From CAWDMN01 sp963803155 (lineage in GTDB: Bacteria > Acidobacteriota > Terriglobia > Versatilivoradales > Versatilivoraceae): a DNA stretch of 64,000 nucleotides. Positions 1 through 9,240 of the stretch are shown piece by piece; the first letter of the stretch is position 1, and each line of letters begins with the position of its first letter. The DNA is taken from the NCBI GenBank assembly GCA_963803155.1, contig CAWDMN010000026.1, positions 33,822-97,821 on the forward strand, in the 5' to 3' direction. The notes under the pieces were generated by a model. That model saw only the letters and a list, made by a program, of their open reading frames with translations, did no database searches and was not told the origin of the DNA. The translations under genes were made by a program, and so were the position numbers.

Positions 1-426
1 GCCTTGCGCCGGCATGACGTCTTGCTACCCACCCCGGAATCCCTCAACGACCCGGAAATCAAAGAAAAAATCGTGGAGCTGGCGACGGTGCTTGCTCGTC
101 TGGGAGTCTATTTGGAAGATACAGACCACCTCAGTGACCGGGAGTTTTATGTCCAGCTTTGCGACGATGTGCTGCAGGAAGAATACAAGTTGTTCCCCGA
201 CCGCCCGGAATGTGGAATTCATTGCTCCATGATCGGATCAGGCAGCGAGGAAGACGTGGAAATCTATCTCCGTTATTATGCGGACGAAGAAACCCGAGCG
301 GAATGGCAATTGGACTCCCCAGATTATTCTATTCCTCCTCACATGGCTTTGCCTTTCGATCGGGACCGGCATTTTCCCAAGCACGAATTTGATATGCCAG
401 GATCAGAGACATCCTCAATGGGGTAA
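1..426 (+). CDS. Hypothetical protein, cut by the left window edge
   Basis: The reading frame is open at the first base, so the N-terminus lies outside the window; about 140 residues are visible. The product is acidic and soluble, with no signal peptide or membrane segment, and ends in a Pro/His/Asp-rich tail (PPHMALPFDRDRHFP). I do not recognise a family. Its last 12 bases overlap the 3' end of the convergent SDR gene, so the two transcripts would be antisense at their ends. The even amino-acid composition supports a real gene. Confidence 0.6.
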   Translation, partial: ALRRHDVLLPTPESLNDPEIKEKIVELATVLARLGVYLEDTDHLSDREFYVQLCDDVLQEEYKLFPDRPECGIHCSMIGSGSEEDVEIYLRYYADEETRAEWQLDSPDYSIPPHMALPFDRDRHFPKHEFDMPGSETSSMG

Positions 427-1422
427 AAAGATCCGCCGAATCCAAATCAACGTATCCTGCAAGCTTTGTGTCAAATTCATGGGCGTCCATCCTAAATCCC
501 GTCGAACCTTTTCACTCGAACAATTCAAAGCCCGTCCGCCGTATTCAGCTATGAATTCCCGCGTGGCAAAACGTGGAGTTCCCGTCAATTTATTTCCCAG
601 CCAGTCCAGGGCCGGAAGAATTCCCATCAATTTTGCCGGCAATTGCATGGAGGGTGTTTTGATGCCGGGATCAATTCCCCGGATGATTTGGAAGATCTCG
701 CCCACGGAAGCAAACCAGGCAGACGTGATGTAGCGCCCCTGAGCCTGGGGATTTTCATAGGCCAGCAAATGAGCCTGCGCGCAGTCGCGCACATCCACCA
801 ATCCCATGGACATCGGGAGAACAAAGGGGACCTTCCCCCTCAACAACAATTCGAACAATAGCGTCGAGGGAGTGTGTCGATAAAATCCTGGACCAATAAT
901 GGCCGAAGGGAGGATGGTCACGAGCTTTAAGTTGTTTTTCTCCGCATACTCCCAGGCTCTTTTTTCCGCAATCGTTTTGGCGCGCGTATAGGGATCGATT
1001 GCCCGCTCATTCCAAAAAGACTCATCCCGAGGGGGCGCTCCCAAGGGGACAGAGCCGATGGCGGCAACACTCGAAGTAAAGACCACTTTCTGAACTCCAG
1101 CTCGGTGAGCGGCTTTCAAGACATTGAGCCCGCCAACCACGCTGGGATCGACGATCTCTTTTTGCGGATCGCGAGCCACGGTCGCATAGACCGCGGCAAC
1201 TTGGAAAAGCCCCTCAATGCCCGCCATGACCTTCTCCAGGCTTTCCGGCCGCATCAGGTTCGCCTCCGCCAGTTCCACCCCGAGAGGCTTAAGATGACCG
1301 GCTTTGGCGGGATCGCTCAAGTTTCGAACCGTTGCTCGAACTTGATAACCTTGATTCACTAACAGTTTGACAATATTAAAACCCAAATGGCCGTTGGCGC
1401 CCGTGACCAAAACTTTCTTCAT
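415..1422 (-). CDS. Extended SDR, NAD(P)-dependent epimerase/dehydratase or dihydroflavonol-reductase-like
   Basis: A 335-residue cytoplasmic oxidoreductase. The N-terminal Rossmann motif TGANGHLG (residues 7-14) binds NAD(P). The catalytic YxxxK motif is seen as YTRAK, preceded by the serine-rich strand VVFTSSVAAIGS. Length and layout fit extended SDRs of the dihydroflavonol-4-reductase, 3-beta-HSD and NAD-epimerase group; the substrate cannot be read from sequence. The ATG at 1422 has an AAGGA ribosome site about 9 bases upstream. It lies downstream of rfbC on the same strand (93-bp gap), so a sugar or lipid modification role is possible. The 3' end overlaps the convergent first gene. Confidence 0.85.
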   Translation of the reverse strand: MKKVLVTGANGHLGFNIVKLLVNQGYQVRATVRNLSDPAKAGHLKPLGVELAEANLMRPESLEKVMAGIEGLFQVAAVYATVARDPQKEIVDPSVVGGLNVLKAAHRAGVQKVVFTSSVAAIGSVPLGAPPRDESFWNERAIDPYTRAKTIAEKRAWEYAEKNNLKLVTILPSAIIGPGFYRHTPSTLLFELLLRGKVPFVLPMSMGLVDVRDCAQAHLLAYENPQAQGRYITSAWFASVGEIFQIIRGIDPGIKTPSMQLPAKLMGILPALDWLGNKLTGTPRFATREFIAEYGGRALNCSSEKVRRDLGWTPMNLTQSLQDTLIWIRRIFLPH

Positions 1423-1515
1423 GAGACCGTCCTTTCGAGGGATTTCAGATTGTCGGGTTCGCGTTTTCAGCGCAAGATGGGTCGTGCGGATTTAGAGCTT
1501 CGCCAATAGCTTTCT

Positions 1516-2067
1516 TCAATAGGATGGCAGGTATTGGAGAAGATCCTCAAGCAAGGGGGCTTTCTGGTCTTTCTCGGATAGCAGAGGCATTTCGACCGGC
1601 CATGACACACCGATGGCCGGATCATTCCAGCGAATGGAGATTTCATCGGTTGGAGAATAAAAATCGGTGCACTTATACTGGACTTGTGCTCTTCCGCTCA
1701 AAACACAAAACCCATGAGCAAAGCCGGGGGGAATGTAAAGCAGAAGGAAATTGGATTCGGAGAGCACGGCGCCGGTCCATTTTTTGAAGGTGGGAGAGCC
1801 GGGGCGGATGTCGACCGCCACGTCGAAAATTTCCCCTTCCGTTGCCCGGACCAATTTCCCTTGAGGATGTCGCCCTGCCTGAGCATGCAGCCCGCGCAGC
1901 GTCCCCTGGGTTGATTGGGAATGATTGTCCTGCACGAAGGTGGCGGTGATCCCCCCCTCCTGAAATTGGCGCGCATGATAATTCTCCAGAAAAAAGCCGC
2001 GGGCATCGCGCCAAATGTCCGGTTCCACCAAAATCACACCTGGAAGATCCGTCGCCAGAAATTTCAT
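1516..2067 (-). CDS. rfbC: dTDP-4-dehydrorhamnose 3,5-epimerase
   Basis: A 183-residue cupin-fold enzyme that epimerises dTDP-4-keto-6-deoxyglucose at C3 and C5 in dTDP-rhamnose synthesis. Family landmarks are RDARGFFLE, QDNHSQS, LRGLH (catalytic His) and the PPGFAHGFCVLS strand. The residue after LRGLH is Ala where Tyr or Phe is usual (LRGLHYQ), a small active-site deviation. It follows rfbA by 3 bp, so the two are co-transcribed. No rfbB or rfbD is in the window; the rest of the pathway must be elsewhere, or the product feeds another dTDP-sugar. Confidence 0.93.
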   Translation of the reverse strand: MKFLATDLPGVILVEPDIWRDARGFFLENYHARQFQEGGITATFVQDNHSQSTQGTLRGLHAQAGRHPQGKLVRATEGEIFDVAVDIRPGSPTFKKWTGAVLSESNFLLLYIPPGFAHGFCVLSGRAQVQYKCTDFYSPTDEISIRWNDPAIGVSWPVEMPLLSEKDQKAPLLEDLLQYLPSY

Positions 2068-2070
2068 CGA

Positions 2071-2943
2071 TCAAGACTCCTGTTCCACCAGGCGCAATAA
2101 GTATTGCCCATAGGCATTGTTTTTCATGGGCGCCGCCACGCGGCGCAAATCTTCAGTAGTGAGGTATCCCAGGCTGTAGGCAATTTCTTCAAGGCAGGCC
2201 ACCATTAATCCCTGCCGGTCCTGCAAAGCCTGGATGAAATTCGAGGCCTGCAACAGCGACTCATGAGTTCCCGTATCGAGCCAGGCAATCCCGCGTCCCA
2301 GTTTCTCAACCTGCAGGCGCCCCCGCTGCAGATAGGCCATATTGACGTCGGTAATTTCGAGTTCCCCCCGTGCCGAAGGTTTCAATTCAGCCGCGATGTC
2401 CAGCACCTGGTTGTCATAGAAATAGAGTCCGGTTACGGCATACGAAGAGCGCGGCTGCCGCGGTTTTTCCGCCAGACTGATGGCTTTCCCGTCCACATCG
2501 AATTCGACCACGCCATACCTCTCCGGATCCCTGACTTGATAAGCAAAGATGGTGGCGCCATCTTTTTGTCGAGCGGCCATCCTTAGGACATCGGGCAATC
2601 CGTGGCCATAAAATACATTGTCACCCAAAACGAGGGCGACCGAGTCTCGTCCCACAAAATCCCGTCCGATCAAAAAAGCCTGGGCCAATCCTTCCGGCCG
2701 GGGTTGCGCCGCATACGAAAAATTCAATCCAAACTGAGAACCTTCCCCCAATAAAGCCTGGAAATAGGCTTGGTCCTGAGGAGTGGTGATCACCAATATT
2801 TCCCGGATCCCGGCCAGCATCAGGGTCGAGAGCGGATAATAAACCATGGGCTTGTCGTAAATCGGCATCAACTGTTTGCTGACTGCGCGAGTCAGCGGAT
2901 AAAGGCGCGTGCCGGAGCCTCCAGCCAGAACAATTCCCTTCAT
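2071..2943 (-). CDS. rfbA: Glucose-1-phosphate thymidylyltransferase
   Basis: A 290-residue nucleotidyltransferase making dTDP-glucose from glucose-1-phosphate and dTTP, the first step of dTDP-deoxysugar synthesis. The N-terminal signature LAGGSGTRLYPLT (residues 6-18) is intact, followed by SKQLMPIYDKPMVYYPLS and the metal-site motif LGDNVFYG. The C-terminal region has the WLDTGTHESLLQA segment of the short RmlA class. Length is normal. First gene of the rfbA-rfbC pair, which probably supplies cell-surface polysaccharide precursors. Confidence 0.95.
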   Translation of the reverse strand: MKGIVLAGGSGTRLYPLTRAVSKQLMPIYDKPMVYYPLSTLMLAGIREILVITTPQDQAYFQALLGEGSQFGLNFSYAAQPRPEGLAQAFLIGRDFVGRDSVALVLGDNVFYGHGLPDVLRMAARQKDGATIFAYQVRDPERYGVVEFDVDGKAISLAEKPRQPRSSYAVTGLYFYDNQVLDIAAELKPSARGELEITDVNMAYLQRGRLQVEKLGRGIAWLDTGTHESLLQASNFIQALQDRQGLMVACLEEIAYSLGYLTTEDLRRVAAPMKNNAYGQYLLRLVEQES

Positions 2944-3191
2944 GATCCTTTTCTCCGCGGCGAGATTATTTCCATCCCAAACGCCACAAATAAGATTATC
3001 AGCTGAGTGGAGCGGGATTCAATCCAAATTAGAGTGCAATTCAAGCTGGCGTACAGATAAAAAGGGGGGAAACGGAGAAAGCAAGGGACCCTGGGCATAC
3101 ATCCGGCGACCCTTCCGAATCAAGTCTATAAAATGATCTTGGAGCGGAACGCGCCTCCCTCTTTGCTGCCGAAACCATGGGCAATCATGCC

Positions 3192-5324
3192 TCATTTCCC
3201 CATCAGGACCACGACGCTGCGTGGCGCGGAAAAGCAAGATTGCTGTGGCGAGATTACTTTCTCTTTCCCCTCATCCACAATGTCTTCGGGACTCTCAAGG
3301 CTGGTGTCGATTAAACGAAACCAGCGCCGCTCAGAAAGCAGCGGAGGAAGCTCAAATGTTAATGGCTCCCAATAGGAATTAAAAATCAAATATAAATCGT
3401 AAGCATGAGCAGTTCCATGCCAGTGCAGGGCCAGCGAGCGGGATTCCCAAGACCAGTCTGGCTGGTTGAGGCGAACCCCGTGCCAGGAAATGCGGGCATA
3501 GGTGCTAACGCCATTTTCCAGAAACTGGCGGCCCCGCAAGCGGGTTCGCTTTTTGCGCAAACGAATCAGATGCTTAAAGAAACGAAACAGACCAGCATTT
3601 GCTTTCAACAGGCCCCAATCCATCCAGCTGATCTCATTGTCCTGGCAGTAGGCGTTGTTGTTTCCCTTTTGGGTTCGTCCAAATTCATCTCCCGCCAGAA
3701 TCATCGGCACGCCCTGAGAGAGCAAGAGGAGGACCGCATAATTCTTAATCTGCCGGAGCCGCAGTTGGGATATTGGGGGATCAGGGGAGACTCCTTCCAC
3801 GCCGCAATTCCAGCTAAAATTTTCGTTTAATCCGTCCCGGTTCCCCTCCCCATTGGCCTTGTTGTGTTTTTGGTTATAAGAGACCAAGTCCGCCAGCGTG
3901 AAACCATCATGGCTCGTAACGAAGTTGATGCTGTGGTAGGGCATGCGCCCGCTGCCCTGGTATAAATCCGGGCTGCCCATCAGACGGGTGGCCAGAAGAG
4001 GAACCTGCCCGGGATCCCCTCTGACAAACCGGCGAATGTCGTCACGGTATTGGCCATTCCACTCAGCCCAGCGTCCCCAATGGGGGAAGGTTCCCACCTG
4101 GTACAAGCCGGCGGCGTCCCAGGCTTCGGCAATCAGCTTGGTGTTGGCCAGCACCGGATCGCCCGCAATCTTTTCCAAAAGGGGCGGATTCGACAGTACG
4201 GATCCATCCCGCCCACGCCCCAGGATAGAAGCCAAATCAAACCGGAACCCATCCACATGCATCTCGGTCACCCAATATTGCAGGCACTCCATGATCATGG
4301 TGCGGACGACGGGATGATTGCAATTCAAGGTGTTTCCACATCCGGAAAAATTGGCGTAATCACCCGTTTTAGGGTCCACAATATAGTAGATGTAATTGTC
4401 GATGCCTCGAAAAGAGAAGGTGGGACCGCGGGCATCGCCTTCCGCCGTGTGATTGAAAACTATGTCGAGGATCACTTCAATTCCCGCTTCATGCAAGGCT
4501 TTCACCAAGGCCTTGAATTCCCTCACCATTCCGTCCTGCTCTGGAACAGAGGCATAAGAAGCCTTGGGAGCGAAGAAAGTAATGGGGTGATATCCCCAGA
4601 AATTCTTGAGTTGTTCTCCCGTCAACGGATTAGCGCGAGGATTGTCGTTTTCCTCAAACTCCGTAATCGGCATCAATTCTACCGCGGTTATGCCCAGCTC
4701 CTTGAGGTAGGGAATCTTTTCCAGCAAGCCGCGAAAGGTGCCGGGATTATTGACCTTCGAAGAAGGATGCTGGGTAAAGCCACGAATATGCAATTCGTAA
4801 ATAATCGAGTCGGCCAGATGGTAATTAAGAGGCTGATCATATCCCCAATCGAAGCTGTCATCATCGACCACTTTCGAATGCCGGGCACGAACCATTCCAG
4901 TGGCTGAAATGCTGGTTTGCAGGTGCAGCGTATCACCCCACTGCGAACCGCCGGAAAGGGCCTTTGCATACGGATCCACCAGCACTCTGCCCTTGTCAAA
5001 GCGGTGCAGAAAAGGTTGTGCTTGGTCATGGCGTTCGAAGCGGTATCCATATTCGATTCCTGGGTCAAGCCCGAAAACGAAGGCATGCCAAATATCGCCA
5101 GTTCGGTTATAGCGGGGATCGAGCGGTAGCTCCAAAATGGGCTCCAGGTCGCCCGGCAAAAAAATGACCAGCGTTACCTTAGTGGCGTGCCGAGAAAAAA
5201 TGGAAAAATTAATCCCCCCCCGTTTCAAGCTTGCCCCCAAAGGCAAAGGATGCCCCCGAGTAAATTCAAAATCGGAGCGAATGATACTCATCAAGTCTTT
5301 TTGCGCTTTGGACCGATCAGCCAT
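3192..5324 (-). CDS. glgX: Glycogen debranching enzyme, GlgX/isoamylase type (GH13)
   Basis: A 710-residue GH13 enzyme hydrolysing alpha-1,6 branches of glycogen. The N-terminal CBM48-like beta domain (about 15-120, PLPLGASLKRGGINFSIFS) precedes the TIM barrel. Catalytic landmarks are the nucleophile in DGFRFDLA, the acid in IAEAWDAAG and the stabiliser in FVTSHDGFTL; ILDIVFNHTAEG is conserved region I. Length matches GlgX/TreX. The ATG at 5324 has a weak GGGGA site; MSIIRSD a few codons later is an alternative. No other glycogen genes are adjacent. The 248 bp after it, before rfbA, hold nothing I recognise. Confidence 0.93.
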   Translation of the reverse strand: MADRSKAQKDLMSIIRSDFEFTRGHPLPLGASLKRGGINFSIFSRHATKVTLVIFLPGDLEPILELPLDPRYNRTGDIWHAFVFGLDPGIEYGYRFERHDQAQPFLHRFDKGRVLVDPYAKALSGGSQWGDTLHLQTSISATGMVRARHSKVVDDDSFDWGYDQPLNYHLADSIIYELHIRGFTQHPSSKVNNPGTFRGLLEKIPYLKELGITAVELMPITEFEENDNPRANPLTGEQLKNFWGYHPITFFAPKASYASVPEQDGMVREFKALVKALHEAGIEVILDIVFNHTAEGDARGPTFSFRGIDNYIYYIVDPKTGDYANFSGCGNTLNCNHPVVRTMIMECLQYWVTEMHVDGFRFDLASILGRGRDGSVLSNPPLLEKIAGDPVLANTKLIAEAWDAAGLYQVGTFPHWGRWAEWNGQYRDDIRRFVRGDPGQVPLLATRLMGSPDLYQGSGRMPYHSINFVTSHDGFTLADLVSYNQKHNKANGEGNRDGLNENFSWNCGVEGVSPDPPISQLRLRQIKNYAVLLLLSQGVPMILAGDEFGRTQKGNNNAYCQDNEISWMDWGLLKANAGLFRFFKHLIRLRKKRTRLRGRQFLENGVSTYARISWHGVRLNQPDWSWESRSLALHWHGTAHAYDLYLIFNSYWEPLTFELPPLLSERRWFRLIDTSLESPEDIVDEGKEKVISPQQSCFSAPRSVVVLMGK

Positions 5325-5573
5325 GGTTGATCCCCAGATGAATTTTACCCATAAGCCCTCAACCTCTGAAAATACCGCCTTTTACATATATCGGCAGCGG
5401 AAGATCATACCTTTTCCCCCAATATACATCAAGCCGTCAAGCATGGCCGGCGCTTTCGGCGGCGACGGCAGTCACGCCAGCACCTTGCCAAGTTGGTTAT
5501 TCACGCGATAAACATCGGCTATGCTTTCGTCTGTTGCTCGTGAATGTGCCCACAGTCCTGGACATCCAATCGG

Positions 5574-7313
5574 TTAAGGATCGCTGTAATGCCACTCTTC
5601 GGGCAATTCATGGAGCCATCCGGACAGGAAATTCTGAATGACTTCATCATGAGGCACGGATGAAGGATTGAAAATAAACCGACTTTTGGCATTGGCGGTC
5701 AACGAGGCAGCAAAGCCCTGATACTCCTGGGCCAGATGCTCTGTATACGCGCCACGCAGCACCCCCTTGCCGTTTTCCAACCAATTTCGAAAAAATTCTT
5801 GTTGCGCATAGAGCGCATCAAAGAGAAAAACTTGAGTTACCTTATCCGCCATTCCGCCCTTTTCCAGCGAATATGCCATGGGCCGATATCCGCCACTATG
5901 CGCGGATAGAATCAACTGGGAGACCTTTGAGTTGGAAACAATTTTGTTCTGAACCAGCATGGACATGACATCTTCCACCAACCGCTGCAATCCTTTTTCA
6001 TCTTCCATCTTACCGCCAAAGGAATCCCTGGAACGATAAGGTCCTTGGGGAATAATTAAAATCGCGTTGATCTTTTCTTGCAGCATTGACTCGATCATCC
6101 GATAGCGCTCCAGAACACCCAGGTTGTCGTTCATGTGACCATGAAAGTGAATCAGCAGCTTGGAACCCGTGAAAACTTCCTTGAATCGGTCTGGCACAAA
6201 TACGACCAAGCTATTGTCAGAGTAATGCGGAAATTTGGGATAATAAGTCCCATCCGCGGCCTTGAATCCAGCATCTCGCTCCGGATGAGGAAACGGAGCC
6301 GCAGGGGAACGGTAAATCCCCCACTTGCCGCCCGGAACTCGATTCCAGTCGGCATCATATTGAGGTCCATTGTCACAAGGAGAGCCTGTGCCCGTGGCGA
6401 AATAATTCCACACCGCCTGGGCAGCATGGGCACCCAGCAGATTCCCGTGATTGTCGATGACTTCCCGATGATCGGATTGTTTGTCCACAAAAATTGCCAG
6501 CGCAATATCGGCGTGCGGTGAATAGATGATCCCCACATCGGATTGGCTCTCTTGAACGAAGCCGGTTTTGTGTGCCACCTGAACCTGGTCACACTCCCTG
6601 GCTGGCAAAAAACGAGGAATCATCTCCTCGTAAAACTGCTGTTTCAAGATCTCGATCATGGATTTTGAGGAAGCAGCATCAACGAGCCTCTCGTAATACA
6701 TCAGCTCGAATATTTTGACCATGTCCCGCGGAGTAGAGACGCCAAATCCATAACGAATCGTCTCCGGTGCCAGTTGCTTCGTCTCCGGTGAAAAAACGCG
6801 GTTCAACAACCGAGTGTTCTTTAATCCGATCCCTTCCGCGTATCGATTCACAGCCCCAATTTGTGCGGCAACCGTATCACCCATCTGATCCAGCACGAGA
6901 TTAGTGGCGGTGTTGTCACTGAGGACAATCATGAGTTTGACAATGTCACTAACAACAATGGTTGTTCCTTCAGCCAGCTGCTGCAGAATGCCTGACCCCG
7001 GCTTTTTCATTTTGTCTTGTAGATTCAGACGGAGATTGGGATCAATCTTCCCCACCCGAACCAGATCAAAGTAGGCGGCCATGATTGCCAGTTTTATGAC
7101 ACTGGCCGTAGGAAATTTTTCGGCAGCGTGATATTCAATAGTTTCCAGGGTTTTCAAGTTCATCGCCATCAAACCAAGATGGCCACCGTACTCCTCTTCC
7201 AGACGGGAAAATTGCATGAGCAGCATATTCTTCTTTTCATCCGAACTACTCCAGCCAAGCAGCGGAAATAGAACCATGCAGGTACATATGGCAGAGATTA
7301 TTCTATTCCTCAT
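5574..7313 (-). CDS. Secreted fusion: class A beta-lactamase-like domain plus alpha/beta-hydrolase domain
   Basis: I chose the ATG at 7313 (579 residues): it opens a clear signal peptide, whereas upstream in frame there is only a TTG at 7355. Residues about 25-310 resemble class A penicillin-recognising enzymes: S71-V-I-K74 (SxxK), S132-D-N134 and K249-T-G251. The E166-type loop is divergent (SPETKQ instead of ExxLN). Residues about 370-579 resemble an esterase: an HFHGH oxyanion-type strand, the nucleophile elbow SAHSGGY with S473, and a late His in SVPHDEV. The protein is probably periplasmic. Two serine hydrolases in one chain suggest action on a cell-wall or ester/amide substrate. Beta-lactam resistance cannot be assumed. 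Confidence 0.8.
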   Translation of the reverse strand: MRNRIISAICTCMVLFPLLGWSSSDEKKNMLLMQFSRLEEEYGGHLGLMAMNLKTLETIEYHAAEKFPTASVIKLAIMAAYFDLVRVGKIDPNLRLNLQDKMKKPGSGILQQLAEGTTIVVSDIVKLMIVLSDNTATNLVLDQMGDTVAAQIGAVNRYAEGIGLKNTRLLNRVFSPETKQLAPETIRYGFGVSTPRDMVKIFELMYYERLVDAASSKSMIEILKQQFYEEMIPRFLPARECDQVQVAHKTGFVQESQSDVGIIYSPHADIALAIFVDKQSDHREVIDNHGNLLGAHAAQAVWNYFATGTGSPCDNGPQYDADWNRVPGGKWGIYRSPAAPFPHPERDAGFKAADGTYYPKFPHYSDNSLVVFVPDRFKEVFTGSKLLIHFHGHMNDNLGVLERYRMIESMLQEKINAILIIPQGPYRSRDSFGGKMEDEKGLQRLVEDVMSMLVQNKIVSNSKVSQLILSAHSGGYRPMAYSLEKGGMADKVTQVFLFDALYAQQEFFRNWLENGKGVLRGAYTEHLAQEYQGFAASLTANAKSRFIFNPSSVPHDEVIQNFLSGWLHELPEEWHYSDP

Positions 7314-7497
7314 AGATTGGATTCCCCCGTTCTGATTAAGCCGCACATTCTTCAATCATGATCCTGGGCACGTTAGGTTGGAGAGTAAGTTGTCATGCCA
7401 GCATGCGCGGAATGACAGCGGTCACATGCGCTCGCGCCACCATAACTGGTTATTTATGCTCCAGACTTAAATGATTGAGAAGAGGTTCCGCAAGATA

Positions 7498-9132
7498 TCA
7501 GATGGAACTCGAAAATCTGATTTTATGTTTGGACAAGACTCGCTCGGCAGCCACCAAACCTCGGTACTGGGCTTCTTCGAAAAGGGAGAAGCCGCTCAAA
7601 TCGGAATGAGCGAAATGGATATTTCCAAGAGGTGCGGAGCCGCGCCGGCGAGCTTCGCCCCAAAGGAATCCGGTCCGCGGGCGCACCATGGCATGCCCCC
7701 AACGGAAAATATCGATTTTAGTAATCAGCGATCCAATTTCCGGATGCGGCCGGGAGAGATCTTTCAGGATGAAGTCCACCCAGTTTTTCCAGTCCGTGCT
7801 GAGCAACCGTCTCCGTTGATCTTCCGGGGGACCTTGCGCCAAAGCATGGTAAAAGGTGAGCACTGTCTCATCCAAGTGTGTTCTCAAATTTTGATGATTG
7901 GCAACCACGTAGCCAAGAGTCGGACTATCATAAATGACGTTGTCCCAACAGATCGGGAATCCTGCCCGTTCGATGGGATATGATTTTAGCGTTAAATTGG
8001 CAACCATCCAGGGGGCATACTGAAATTCCTTTAGAAAGGAATTATTCTCTTCCTCCAGCAGAAATTTTGAAAACCCTCGCGGGGCCGCATAAATGACATC
8101 CTCCGCGACAATATGTTCAGACCGGTTTTCATGGGGATAATAAACGCTTACCAAAACCCGGCCGTTTTGATTCTCCAAGCGATAAACCAAAGCGTTCCTG
8201 ATGATATTTTTTTTGATCCGGCTTTCCAGTTGACTGACCAGCCATCCATTCCCTTCCGGCCAGGTCAGCAGGGCAGAATCCTCCGCCCCTTCCCCCACTC
8301 CATCCCGGCTACAAAAATAATGCAGGCCAGCCCAAGCGGACACCTCGCGATAATCACTCCCAAAATCATCCCGGCAACCGTAATTGGCGTACCAGTGAAG
8401 CGGCCGGGAATCCAGCCCCTGCTGAAGGAGAAAATCGTGCAGGGAAATCCGATCAAGTTCCACCGACACAACATCCCTCGAACTCATCTCCATGGGAATA
8501 GCGAAGAATTTGCGGCCATCTTTCCCCCGCCGCCCTTTAAATTTTTCCACAATCTCTTTGAATTTCTCATACTGATCCAGATCTTTTTGCGTGGTCCCGA
8601 TCATGGGCAGAAAACCTTCCTGCCATTTGCCATGGAGGAAGAGTCGCTCTTGGGGAGAAAAGCAAAGGAAAGTCTCTTTATAAATGGGGATGCCCGCTGA
8701 TGTGTAGCCAGTGATGACTTCCAATTCCTCAAGCAATTCCCGAACCGCTTTAGATTCTTGAGTGGGAATCGGCAGATAATGAGCCCCCCATGGATAGGCA
8801 CTCACCCGGTTTCTGCCTGAGTGAGCCACACCTCCAACATGGGATTCCAGTTCGAGAATTTCAAATTCCTTGAATCCACATTTTTGCAGCTTCCACCCGG
8901 CGGAAAGGCCGGCAATCCCTCCACCGATGACGATGGCGGGAACCTTTCTGGTGTGATTTGGACTGGGCAATTGATTCTCGAACAAGCGGTGGCCTATAGA
9001 AACCGAGGCCCCCAAAATATTCCCCGCGAAGGTATAGCCTGAAACAGACTCCCGTTTGCACCCCACCAAAGAAGACAATCCCATCGAAGAAAGGCTAAAC
9101 GCCGCTGTTTGTAGAAAATCTCGACGATGCAT
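7498..9132 (-). CDS. Tat-exported FAD-dependent amine-oxidase-like protein
   Basis: A 544-residue flavoprotein. The N-terminus MHRRDFLQ followed by a hydrophobic stretch and SLVGC looks like a Tat signal with a possible lipobox, so the folded flavoprotein is probably exported and may be lipid-anchored. The FAD-binding motif is VIGGGIAGLSAG with the ribose-binding acid in ILELES; the C-terminal FAD segment (HFAHSDLSGFSLFEEAQYRG) is typical of the flavin amine oxidase/protoporphyrinogen oxidase group. It is the last gene of the SPFH-speD-DUF4178-DUF350-speE set and is separated from speE by the 72-unit array. Context suggests a polyamine-type substrate, which is inference. Confidence 0.82.
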   Translation of the reverse strand: MHRRDFLQTAAFSLSSMGLSSLVGCKRESVSGYTFAGNILGASVSIGHRLFENQLPSPNHTRKVPAIVIGGGIAGLSAGWKLQKCGFKEFEILELESHVGGVAHSGRNRVSAYPWGAHYLPIPTQESKAVRELLEELEVITGYTSAGIPIYKETFLCFSPQERLFLHGKWQEGFLPMIGTTQKDLDQYEKFKEIVEKFKGRRGKDGRKFFAIPMEMSSRDVVSVELDRISLHDFLLQQGLDSRPLHWYANYGCRDDFGSDYREVSAWAGLHYFCSRDGVGEGAEDSALLTWPEGNGWLVSQLESRIKKNIIRNALVYRLENQNGRVLVSVYYPHENRSEHIVAEDVIYAAPRGFSKFLLEEENNSFLKEFQYAPWMVANLTLKSYPIERAGFPICWDNVIYDSPTLGYVVANHQNLRTHLDETVLTFYHALAQGPPEDQRRRLLSTDWKNWVDFILKDLSRPHPEIGSLITKIDIFRWGHAMVRPRTGFLWGEARRRGSAPLGNIHFAHSDLSGFSLFEEAQYRGLVAAERVLSKHKIRFSSSI

Positions 9133-9137
9133 GATGT

Positions 9138-9172
9138 CAGTGATCAGCGATTAGTGTTCAGGGGTCAGAATC
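9138..9172 (-). repeat. Heptamer repeat (RAYCRCT family), immediately 5' of a start codon
   Basis: Five 7-bp units read on the plus strand as CAGTGAT, CAGCGAT, TAGTGTT, CAGGGGT, CAGAATC. On the coding strand they read GAACACT AATCGCT GATCACT and end 6 bases before the ATG of the flavoprotein gene. The same family lies at 12014-12048 and 54274-54301. Confidence 0.75.
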
Positions 9173-9240
9173 ATTTCTCAAAAATGGAAGTGAATCAAAT
9201 AACGAACAATTTCTGCCCCATCAGACTCTAATTCAGAATG

